Shown: piece after piece, positions 1-5,045 of the stretch
Layout of the letters: each line of letters begins with the position of its first letter
How positions within the stretch are numbered: the stretch's first letter is position 1
Source of the DNA: an uncultured bacterium
Lineage (GTDB): Bacteria > Chloroflexota > Anaerolineae > JACIWP01
Assembly: GCA_903872005.1 (NCBI GenBank)
Contig: CAIQJD010001004.1
Coordinates: 1 to 5,045, forward strand
Direction of reading: 5' to 3'
DNA: 5,045 bases
The notes under the pieces: generated by a model
What the model was told of the DNA's origin: nothing
Seen by the model: the letters and a program-made list of their open reading frames with translations, nothing else
Databases searched by the model: none
Translations under genes and position numbers: made by a program

Positions 1-698
1 AGAAATACGCTCTTTACAGCTTCACGAGGCAAGCACAGACTTTCCCCGATGTCCTTTTGCGTGGGGCGTTCACGGGAGAAATTCTCTTGGGCATTGAGCT
101 CAAGGGTTGGTACTTGCTGGCGAAGGAAACCGAGCCGAGCTTGAGATTCCAGGTAACAGCCGCTGCCTGCGCTGAACGCGACTTGGTAGTCGTGGTGCCC
201 TGGGTTCTGGGGAATGTCATCAGTGGTTCGCCGATCCTCTTTGAACCGTTTGTTGAGTCGGCGCAATATGCAGCTCTCTATCGCAACTACCATTGGCAAC
301 GCATTCGCCAAACGTCGCAAGACGCTCATATCGAGATTCCGAACGGGGTTGGTCCATATCCATCAAAAGCGGACCAGATCCTCGACAAACCGCGCAACGA
401 CAGCGGCGGGAACTTCGGGCGTCTGGCGCGCACGGGAATGATGGATACCTACAAACAGAAGCTCAACGACGTGCAGTTGTGCGGTATCAAGACCGACTAT
501 TGGCGGCAATTCTTGAAAGCGTTTCAAGAAAGCACCTCCGATGCCGAGATTCGAGTGGCCCTTGAACGGCTGAGGAAACGAGTGCAACAGACGGTCGAAA
601 TCCCTTCTCCAAAAGCCCGGTCTGCATTGGTGATTATCGCTGAACTGGAACATCTCCTTGACATGCCAGAAGATGGCGCGAACGCCGGCGGCGCCTGA
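1..698 (+). CDS. C-terminal part of a PD-(D/E)XK-like nuclease-type protein (5' end outside window)
   Basis: The reading frame is open from base 3 to a TGA at 696-698 (231 visible residues), so the gene starts upstream of the window. A TTG at 57 is not a credible start because conserved-looking sequence lies before it. Numbering from base 3, P15-D16 is followed after 15 residues by E32-L33-K34 at the end of a hydrophobic strand (LLGIELKGWYLL). This is the spacing of a PD-(D/E)XK nuclease core. A second hydrophobic strand (DLVVVVPW) follows, as in this fold, then a polar helical tail and a charged C terminus. From memory, similar proteins are annotated as hypothetical or restriction-linked in several phyla, but I cannot name a family with certainty. 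Local G+C is lower than in the genes to the right (29 of 60 in bases 241-300, against 43 of 60 in 3541-3600), which fits a transferred defence-type gene. It could instead be a non-catalytic PD-(D/E)XK relative. The reading frame is secure; the function is tentative. Confidence 0.6.
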   Translation, partial: KYALYSFTRQAQTFPDVLLRGAFTGEILLGIELKGWYLLAKETEPSLRFQVTAAACAERDLVVVVPWVLGNVISGSPILFEPFVESAQYAALYRNYHWQRIRQTSQDAHIEIPNGVGPYPSKADQILDKPRNDSGGNFGRLARTGMMDTYKQKLNDVQLCGIKTDYWRQFLKAFQESTSDAEIRVALERLRKRVQQTVEIPSPKARSALVIIAELEHLLDMPEDGANAGGA

Positions 699-709
699 CC
701 GCTCTGGAA

Positions 710-729
710 TGCGAAGGCAAGCCTTCGCA
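710..729 (+). terminator. Short perfect hairpin after the nuclease-like gene, possible terminator
   Basis: TGCGAAGGC (710-718) and GCCTTCGCA (721-729) are perfect reverse complements separated by AA. In RNA this would be an eight-pair stem with a CAAG loop. It begins 12 bases after the TGA and lies before the next promoter, the right place to end transcription of the first gene. There is no uninterrupted U tract directly after it (only TATTTT at about 741-746), so it is at best a weak intrinsic terminator, or an RNA-stabilising hairpin. Confidence 0.45.
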
Positions 730-831
730 CAGAAACGGTCTATTTTGCGCCTCTTCATGTCCCCTTAATCTTGCCCGCGTATCCTCCCTAATAGTACACT
801 AATTCAGTAGAGTATCCATTTCGCCTCTCGC

Positions 832-861
832 TTGGCGCGTCGGGGCGTCTTGTGCTATAAT
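832..861 (+). promoter_or_regulatory. Sigma-70-type promoter with extended -10 for the thioredoxin/CcdA gene
   Basis: A perfect TATAAT lies at 856-861, preceded by TGC at 853-855 (extended -10). TTGGCG at 832-837 matches four of six -35 positions with an 18-base spacer. Transcription would start near 868-869, leaving a leader of about 30 bases. The surrounding 780-830 stretch is A+T-richer than the genes. The promoter lies inside the longest possible reading of the downstream frame, which argues that translation begins further right, at 898. No clear operator was seen. Confidence 0.7.
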
Positions 862-884
862 TCCGATCACTGCTCAAGCAGAAA

Positions 885-889
885 AGGAG
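885..889 (+). promoter_or_regulatory. Shine-Dalgarno that fixes the TTG start at 898
   Basis: AGGAG at 885-889 lies eight bases before the TTG at 898 and only two bases before another in-frame TTG at 892. Only the 898 start has normal spacing, and it gives a clean signal peptide. A small stem, CTGCT/AGCAG (870-881), sits immediately upstream in the leader, but its five pairs and two-base loop are too weak to call regulatory. Confidence 0.7.
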
Positions 890-897
890 TATTGCCC

Positions 898-2880
898 TTG
901 TCCACCAGAAGATTGCCGCGCATCATCGTCCTGGTCGTCATCCTGTCCATGCTGGCTCTCACGGCTTTCAGCGGTCTGGTCAACGCCCAGACCCCGACCG
1001 CGCCGGTCGTGCGCGCCCTGTTCTTCTATTCCTCCGATTGCCCCGACTGTAAAGATGTCATCGAGAAGATCGTTAAGCCTTTGCAGACGCAATACGGCGC
1101 GCAGCTCGACCTGCGCCTGTTGGACATCAAAGACGCCCAGGTGTACGCGCTGCTGACCCAGATCGAAACCGAATTTGGCATCACCGAGGCGCAGGCCACC
1201 ATCCCCGAAGCCTTCCTGGGCAATGTGGCGTTGATTGGGCCAGACCAGGTGCGCGCCAAGCTCGGCGAGGCCGTCAAGGGCATCCTGGCCGCCGGCGGCG
1301 CCGACTTCCCCCTGCCCAAGCAGAAGACCGCTACGCCCCTGCCAGTGGTCCCGACCGTGACGCCCAACGCGGCCGGCAGCGTAGACGGGGCCGTCCACGT
1401 CATGCTCTTCTTCTCGCCCACCTGCCCGCACTGCCACGCCGTCCGCACCGAGACCATGCCCGTACTGTACCAGAAATACGGCAGCAAGCTGGTCGTGCGC
1501 GAGTTCGACGTCAGTCAGCCCTACAACTTCGCCCTGCAGATGGGTCTGGAAGGGACCGCCGGCCTGCCCGAAGATCAACAAGGCTACGTCCCGCTGGCGG
1601 TGGTGGGGCGCTATCTCTTCACCAACGCCGGCACCATCCAGCAGGGCCTCGACCAGGTCATCCAGGAGTACCTGGATCAGGGCGGCGTGGATTGGCCCAT
1701 GGATGCCAAACTCTTTGCCGACCCCGGCACGGCCCCCAACGCCACGCCGCAGGTGCAGGTGAAGCTGACCGAGACGGCCGGCGCCGGGGCGAGCAGCGCC
1801 GGCGGCAGCAAGACCGTCCGCATGGCCTACTTCGAGAAAGCCGGCTGCCAGGAATGCAGCCGCGCCCAGTACGAAATCAATTATCTCAAGAGCAAATACC
1901 CCACCCTGGACGTGACCGTCTTCGACATCCAGGGCCAGGCCGCGCTGAACGAATGGCTCTGCTCCAAGTACAATGTGCCCGAAGTCTCGCGCCTGACCGC
2001 CCCATCCATCTTCATCGGCCAGGACTATCTGGTGGGCAAGGACGTCAGCACGGCCAACATCGAGAAGCTGATCCAGAAGTACCAGGCCAGCGGCGTCGCC
2101 TCCACCTGGGACAACTGGGAGAAAGAAGCGCCGCAGGCCCAGTCCAACATCATCGAGCGCTTCAAGTCCTTTGGCCTGCTGACCGTGATCCTGGCGGCGC
2201 TGATTGACGGCCTCAACCCGTGCGCCTTCGCCACCATCGTCTTCTTCATCTCGTACCTGGCCTTCGCCGGCCGCAAGGGGCGCGACATCCTCCTGGTCGG
2301 GGCCGCCTTCGCCCTGGGCGTCTTCATCACCTACCTGGCCGTCGGCCTGGGCCTCTACCAGCTCCTCACCCGCTTGCCCTTCCTGACCACCCTGGGGCGC
2401 TGGGTCTACGGCATCACCGCAGCCCTGTGTGTCGTCCTGGCCGTCTTCAGCATCCTGGACTACTTCGCGGCCCGGCGTGGCGCGCCCGAAGAGATGCGTC
2501 TGCGCCTGCCGATGAAGCTGCGCCGGCGCATCAATACGATGATCCGCGAGAGCGCCAGCGCGCCGGCCCTCGCCGGCGTGGCCCTGGTCAGCGGCTTCGT
2601 CATCTCGGCCATCGAGCTGGCCTGCACCGGCCAGGTCTACCTGCCGACCATCATCTTCGTCATGGGCCAGCCGGCCTTGCGGGCGCAGGCGACGCTCTAC
2701 CTGTTGCTCTACAACGTGATCTTCATCCTGCCGCTGCTGGTCGTCTTCGCCCTGGCCTACTTTGGCACGTCGTCGGAGCGGCTGGGCGAGTTCATCAACA
2801 AGCACACCACCACGATCAAGCTAGCGACGGCCGCCCTGTTCATTGTCCTGGCGGTCTGGTTGATCATCCTGCTGATCTAG
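898..2880 (+). CDS. Triple thioredoxin-domain / CcdA (DsbD-type) membrane thiol-disulfide reductase fusion
   Basis: A predicted 660-residue exported membrane protein that probably moves reducing equivalents from cytoplasmic thioredoxin across the membrane to its own outer thioredoxin domains. Residues 1-30 form a signal peptide (RR/R at 4-8, hydrophobic core 9-24, cleavage after VNA at 28-30). Thioredoxin-like domain 1 (about 37-138) has C48-P-D-C51 and cis-Pro P103. Domain 2 (about 165-267) has C176-P-H-C179 and P232. Domain 3 (about 305-400) has C317-Q-E-C320, P369 and an extra C355. Domains 1 and 2 both end in GG-x-D-(F/W)-P, about 90 residues after the CxxC, which suggests tandem duplication. 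Linkers at 139-164 and 268-303 are Pro/Ala/Thr- and Gly/Ser-rich. Residues 425-660 carry six membrane helices (about 425-455, 464-490, 499-523, 560-589, 599-622, 642-660) with the CcdA cysteines C442 (in NPC) and C576 (in ELACTGQ). Stand-alone CcdA is only the membrane part; classical DsbD has its thioredoxin domain at the C terminus, so the order here is reversed. The TTG start is set by the promoter and RBS. The substrate (cytochrome c maturation, disulfide repair or peroxide defence) is unknown. Confidence 0.88.
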   Translation: MSTRRLPRIIVLVVILSMLALTAFSGLVNAQTPTAPVVRALFFYSSDCPDCKDVIEKIVKPLQTQYGAQLDLRLLDIKDAQVYALLTQIETEFGITEAQATIPEAFLGNVALIGPDQVRAKLGEAVKGILAAGGADFPLPKQKTATPLPVVPTVTPNAAGSVDGAVHVMLFFSPTCPHCHAVRTETMPVLYQKYGSKLVVREFDVSQPYNFALQMGLEGTAGLPEDQQGYVPLAVVGRYLFTNAGTIQQGLDQVIQEYLDQGGVDWPMDAKLFADPGTAPNATPQVQVKLTETAGAGASSAGGSKTVRMAYFEKAGCQECSRAQYEINYLKSKYPTLDVTVFDIQGQAALNEWLCSKYNVPEVSRLTAPSIFIGQDYLVGKDVSTANIEKLIQKYQASGVASTWDNWEKEAPQAQSNIIERFKSFGLLTVILAALIDGLNPCAFATIVFFISYLAFAGRKGRDILLVGAAFALGVFITYLAVGLGLYQLLTRLPFLTTLGRWVYGITAALCVVLAVFSILDYFAARRGAPEEMRLRLPMKLRRRINTMIRESASAPALAGVALVSGFVISAIELACTGQVYLPTIIFVMGQPALRAQATLYLLLYNVIFILPLLVVFALAYFGTSSERLGEFINKHTTTIKLATAALFIVLAVWLIILLI

Positions 2881-2897
2881 CCGGCGTGGGGGCCATG

Positions 2898-2957
2898 GTA
2901 GTCTAGCCCCTTGTGAGCGTCCTGCCCTGGTCAGACGCGCACAAGGCGCTAGGCTAC
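2898..2957. repeat. Two inverted copies of a dispersed ~24-base repeat forming a long hairpin
   Basis: The left arm, 2898-2921, begins GTAGTCTAGCC. The right arm, 2934-2957, ends GGCGCTAGGCTAC and is its reverse complement, with 21 of 24 Watson-Crick pairs and one G-U; the loop is 12 bases (2922-2933). It sits 17 bases after the stop of the thioredoxin/CcdA gene and about 47 bases before the alaX start. The right arm is an exact reverse complement of a copy at 4235-4260. There is no U tract after it, so it is not a standard intrinsic terminator, though so long a stem could end or protect the upstream transcript. It is more likely a REP-like intergenic element. Confidence 0.8.
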
Positions 2958-3004
2958 ATAGGGCCACGCCAGATTATGCGAGTCCTGAGAACGAGAAGAT
3001 CGCG

Positions 3005-4219
3005 ATGACGGAAAAGCTGTACTATCAGGATGCCACGCAGTTGGAATTCACGGCCCGCGTCGTCGGCCGGCGCGAGGTCGCCGGCCGGCCGGCCGTCATC
3101 CTCGACCAGACCTGCTTCTATCCCACCGGCGGCGGCCAACCCAACGACCGCGGCGAGCTGAATGACGTAGATGTCGTGGATGTCCTGTTGGACGAAGCGA
3201 CCGGCGAGCTGCTGCACATCCTGGCCGGCCCGCTGCCGGCCGAGAAGGTCGCCGGCCGCGTCGACAAGGAGCGCCGACTCGACCACACGCAGCAGCACAC
3301 CGGCCAGCACATCCTGTCCGAAGCCTTCGTGCGCCGGCTGCGCGCGACCACCGTCTCGTTCCATCTGGGCGAAGAGTACAGCACGATTGATGTAGACCGC
3401 GCTCCCCTGGACGCCGAGGATCTGCGCGCCGTCGAAGAGAGCGCCAACCGCATCATCTGGGAGAACCGGCCGATCACGGCGCGCTTCGTGACGCGCGAAG
3501 AGCTGCGTCAGATCCCGCTGCGTAAGCCGCCGGCCGTCGCCGGCCCCATCCGCGTCGTCGAAGTCGCCGACTTCGACTGGTCGGCCTGCGGCGGAACCCA
3601 CTGCCGGGCCGCCGGCGAGGTCGGGATGATCCGCATCGTCGGGACCGAGCGGCGCGGCAATGACACGCGAGTGACCTTCCTGTGCGGCCGGCGCGCCCTG
3701 GAAGATTACCGGCGCAAGGACGCCATCCTGATGCAACTGGCCGGCCAGCTCACCACCAGCTACACGACGCTGCCCGACGTGGTTCAGAAGATGGACGCCG
3801 ACCTGCGGGCGGCCGGCCGCGAGCTGCAAAAGGCCCACGAAGCCCTGGCGGCGCTGGAAGGCGAGGCGCTGCTGGCGCGCGCCGAGCCGGCCGGCGCGGC
3901 CCGGCTGGTGACCCGCGCCTTTGACGACCGCGACTTCATGGCGGTCAAGCAACTGGCCGGCCAACTCTTGAGCAACGCCGGCGTCATCGTCCTGTTAGGT
4001 TGGAAAGGGCCAGAGAAAGGCCAGCTCCTCTTCGGCCGATCGGCCGATCTGAGCGCCGACATGCTGGCGCTGCTGCGGAGCGTTGGCAAAGCGGTGGGCG
4101 GCGGGGGCGGCGGCCGGCCCGACATGGCCCAGGGCGGCGGGATGCCCAGCGACCGGGTTGACGAAGCCCTGGCCCTGGCCCGCGCCGCAGCGCGCCGGCA
4201 ATTGGGCGCCGAACCATAA
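3005..4219 (+). CDS. alaX: AlaX-type alanyl-tRNA editing protein with DHHA1 domain
   Basis: A 404-residue cytoplasmic hydrolase that, by family knowledge, removes wrongly attached serine (or glycine) from tRNA-Ala, backing up the editing domain of alanyl-tRNA synthetase. The N-terminal part (about 1-90) is the AlaRS-like beta-barrel with FYPTGGGQ at 38-45. The zinc-binding editing core follows, with ligands H98 and H102 (HTGQH) and C195 and H199 (CGGTH), and the usual AAGEVG strand after it. A charged helical, probably coiled-coil, stretch spans about 240-300. The C-terminal DHHA1 domain ends in the glycine-rich motif GGGGGGRPDMAQGGG at 365-379. The length and order match the long AlaX class. 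All key residues are present, so it should be active. The ATG start fits the family N terminus; its upstream signal is weak (GAGAAG, 2993-2998, six bases away). It lies alone between repeat-filled spacers, and I see no convincing promoter of its own. Codon use is very G+C-rich. Confidence 0.93.
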   Translation: MTEKLYYQDATQLEFTARVVGRREVAGRPAVILDQTCFYPTGGGQPNDRGELNDVDVVDVLLDEATGELLHILAGPLPAEKVAGRVDKERRLDHTQQHTGQHILSEAFVRRLRATTVSFHLGEEYSTIDVDRAPLDAEDLRAVEESANRIIWENRPITARFVTREELRQIPLRKPPAVAGPIRVVEVADFDWSACGGTHCRAAGEVGMIRIVGTERRGNDTRVTFLCGRRALEDYRRKDAILMQLAGQLTTSYTTLPDVVQKMDADLRAAGRELQKAHEALAALEGEALLARAEPAGAARLVTRAFDDRDFMAVKQLAGQLLSNAGVIVLLGWKGPEKGQLLFGRSADLSADMLALLRSVGKAVGGGGGGRPDMAQGGGMPSDRVDEALALARAAARRQLGAEP

Positions 4220-4234
4220 TCCGTGCGTCCCGTC

Positions 4235-4361
4235 GTAGCCTAGCGCCTTGTGCGCGTCTGTAGGGTGGCCCTTGTCCCACCGCCTGTGCGTGGCCGTAGG
4301 GTGGGCCCTGGCCCACCACTTGTGCGCGCCGGCCGTAGCCTAGCGCCTCGCGCGCGTCCTG
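4235..4361 (+). repeat. Head-to-tail array of four GTAG-starting repeat units
   Basis: Four units start at 4235, 4260, 4296 and 4335, each with GTAG, and each ends in a version of CTTGTGCGCG. Units 1 (4235-4260) and 4 (4335-4361) are the short type, GTAGCCTAGCGCC plus tail, differing at two of the first 24 bases. Units 2 (4260-4295) and 3 (4296-4334) replace the CCTAGCG part with a GGGTGGGCC...CCCACC hairpin and are longer. Unit 1 is an exact 26-base reverse complement of 2932-2957. The array fills almost the whole space between alaX and the metallo-hydrolase and stops one or two bases before the RBS of the latter. It looks like a mosaic REP-type intergenic repeat family; no coding or tRNA content was seen. 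Confidence 0.8.
4300..4317 (+). repeat. Perfect hairpin inside repeat unit 3
   Basis: GGTGGGCC (4300-4307) and GGCCCACC (4310-4317) pair perfectly across a CT. A realistic RNA form is a six-pair stem with a six-base loop. The matching part of unit 2 (GGTGG 4264-4268 with CCACC 4277-4281) keeps only five outer pairs, so unit 3 is the better preserved copy. It lies 81 bases after the alaX stop and has no U tract, so a role in termination is only possible. Confidence 0.6.
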
Positions 4362-4363
4362 TT

Positions 4364-4367
4364 GGAG
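4364..4367 (+). promoter_or_regulatory. Ribosome binding site of the metallo-hydrolase gene
   Basis: GGAG at 4364-4367 lies seven bases before the ATG at 4375. It supports this ATG as the start, in agreement with the family-like N terminus (IAPGVYV) that follows. It directly follows the last repeat unit, so any promoter would have to lie within the repeat array; none was recognised. Confidence 0.7.
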
Positions 4368-4374
4368 TGTACCT

Positions 4375-5045
4375 ATGCAAAACATTGCGCCGGGCGTCTA
4401 TGTCGAAACCGATAGCCGCGGCACCAATCTGGGTCTGGTGGTCACCAAAGCCGGCCCCATCCTGATTGACACGCCGCTCATCCCGCGCGAAGCGCGCGCC
4501 TGGAACGACAAAGTCCTCGCCATCACCGGCGGGCGCAAGCCCCTCTACGTGATCAACACCGATCACCACAAGGGCCACGCGCTGGGCAATGTCTACTTCC
4601 ATTCGACTTCGGTGGCGCAAGAGGCCGCCTGGAAGCACATGCACGGCTATGGCGACAACTTCCGCCAGCGCCTCTCGGATCGCTACCGCGACAAAGACCC
4701 CGAAACGTCGCAAGAGCTGCTCAACCTGCAAATTCAATTGCCGGCGCTGACCTTCGAGGAGCGCCTGACCTTCTACCTGGATGACCGCACCATCCGGATC
4801 ATCCACGTGGACGGGCACACGCCGGCCTCGTCGCTGGTCTTCGTCCCCGAAGCGCGGGTCGTCTTTTGCGGCGATGTCGTGGTCTGCAACATGCACCCCT
4901 TCATGGCGCAGAGCGACACGCGCAAATGGCTCGACGCCCTGACGTCTGTGCGGCGCATGGCGGTGGATTATGTGGTGCCCGGCCACGGCAACCCGGCCTG
5001 CGGCAAAGACTCCACCGAGCCGCTGTCGGACTACATCCGCACGGC
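4375..5045 (+). CDS. MBL-fold metallo-hydrolase with variant metal motif (3' end outside window)
   Basis: The frame opens with ATG at 4375 and stays open to the window edge (223 residues visible); the protein continues beyond. The order of metallo-beta-lactamase-fold elements is clear: an N-terminal strand with APGVYVE, LGLVVTKAGPILIDTP (19-34), the metal motif region NTDHHKGHALGN (61-72), GHTPAS (147-152) with H148, CGDVV (165-169) with D167, and PGHGNPA (202-208) with H204. The canonical HxHxDH is instead D63-H64-H65-K66-G67-H68, so the first His is Asp and the ligand Asp is Gly. H65, H68, H148, D167 and H204 remain as possible metal ligands. No signal peptide is seen, so it is probably cytoplasmic. 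Relatives hydrolyse thioesters, lactones and other substrates; nothing here fixes the substrate. The gene has its own RBS and follows the repeat array, with no sign of coupling to alaX. Confidence 0.85.
   Translation, partial: MQNIAPGVYVETDSRGTNLGLVVTKAGPILIDTPLIPREARAWNDKVLAITGGRKPLYVINTDHHKGHALGNVYFHSTSVAQEAAWKHMHGYGDNFRQRLSDRYRDKDPETSQELLNLQIQLPALTFEERLTFYLDDRTIRIIHVDGHTPASSLVFVPEARVVFCGDVVVCNMHPFMAQSDTRKWLDALTSVRRMAVDYVVPGHGNPACGKDSTEPLSDYIRT

Noticed and set aside
363..758. A 131-codon minus-strand frame opposite the nuclease-like gene
   Set aside because: It crosses the hairpin at 710-729 and overlaps a plus-strand frame with conserved-looking protein; no support for a separate gene.
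771..797. A possible second promoter (TTGCCC with TAATAG or TAGTAC)
   Set aside because: Spacings of 12 to 15 bases and poor matches; the site at 832-861 is far better.
874..2805. A 643-codon open frame on the minus strand opposite the thioredoxin/CcdA gene
   Set aside because: It is a shadow of G+C-rich coding: the product is a low-complexity chain of G, A, E, Q and D with no recognisable domain, while the plus strand has clear motifs, a promoter and an RBS.
2955..2980. Possible -10 sequences for alaX (TACATA, GATTAT)
   Set aside because: No -35 at acceptable distance, and they overlap the repeat arm; not distinguishable from chance.
2954..3964. A 336-codon minus-strand frame opposite alaX
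   Set aside because: The plus-strand frame has all AlaX motifs; the minus-strand product is low in complexity and resembles no family.
4235..4361. CRISPR array
   Set aside because: Only four units, unequal lengths, no unique spacers between them and internal hairpins; this is an intergenic repeat array, and no cas gene is present.
4240..4986. A 248-codon minus-strand frame opposite the metallo-hydrolase
   Set aside because: It runs through the repeat array and the complement of the MBL motifs, with no domain of its own.

Overview
The window is bacterial, compact and mostly high in G+C. It carries four genes on the plus strand, two of them cut by the window edges, separated by short intergenic spaces of about 125 to 200 bases. 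The G+C-rich coding, the N-terminal multi-thioredoxin/CcdA architecture, the AlaX-type editing protein and the intergenic GTAG-starting hairpin repeats remind me of Chloroflexota (Anaerolineae-like) genomes. That assignment is an impression from resemblance, not something the sequence proves.

Layout. (1) Bases 1-698 hold the C-terminal part of a protein with a PD-(D/E)XK-like nuclease signature. This gene is visibly less G+C-rich than the rest and ends just before a short hairpin that may be a terminator. (2) Bases 699-897 hold that hairpin and a good promoter with an extended -10 (TGC-TATAAT, 853-861), followed by a Shine-Dalgarno at 885-889. (3) Bases 898-2880 encode a 660-residue membrane protein: signal peptide, three successive extracytoplasmic thioredoxin-like domains with different CxxC sites (CPDC, CPHC, CQEC), then a six-helix CcdA/DsbD-type electron-transfer domain. 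(4) Bases 2881-3004 contain a long imperfect hairpin made of two inverted copies of a dispersed repeat. (5) Bases 3005-4219 encode an AlaX-type alanyl-tRNA editing hydrolase with a C-terminal DHHA1 domain. (6) Bases 4220-4374 are almost filled by four head-to-tail units of the same repeat family. (7) Bases 4375-5045 begin a metallo-beta-lactamase-fold hydrolase with an altered metal-binding motif; its C terminus is beyond the window.

How the genes relate. The thioredoxin/CcdA fusion looks like a self-contained trans-membrane thiol-disulfide relay with its own promoter. The downstream alaX gene does translational quality control, and the metallo-hydrolase has no identifiable substrate. Nothing ties these three into one pathway; each is separated from the next by repeat-filled spacers, so they read as independent units. 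The most notable items are the triple-thioredoxin relay fused in front of its own CcdA domain, the repeat family that brackets alaX with an exact 26-base inverted match, the non-canonical metal motif of the last gene, and the possible restriction-type nuclease at the left edge.
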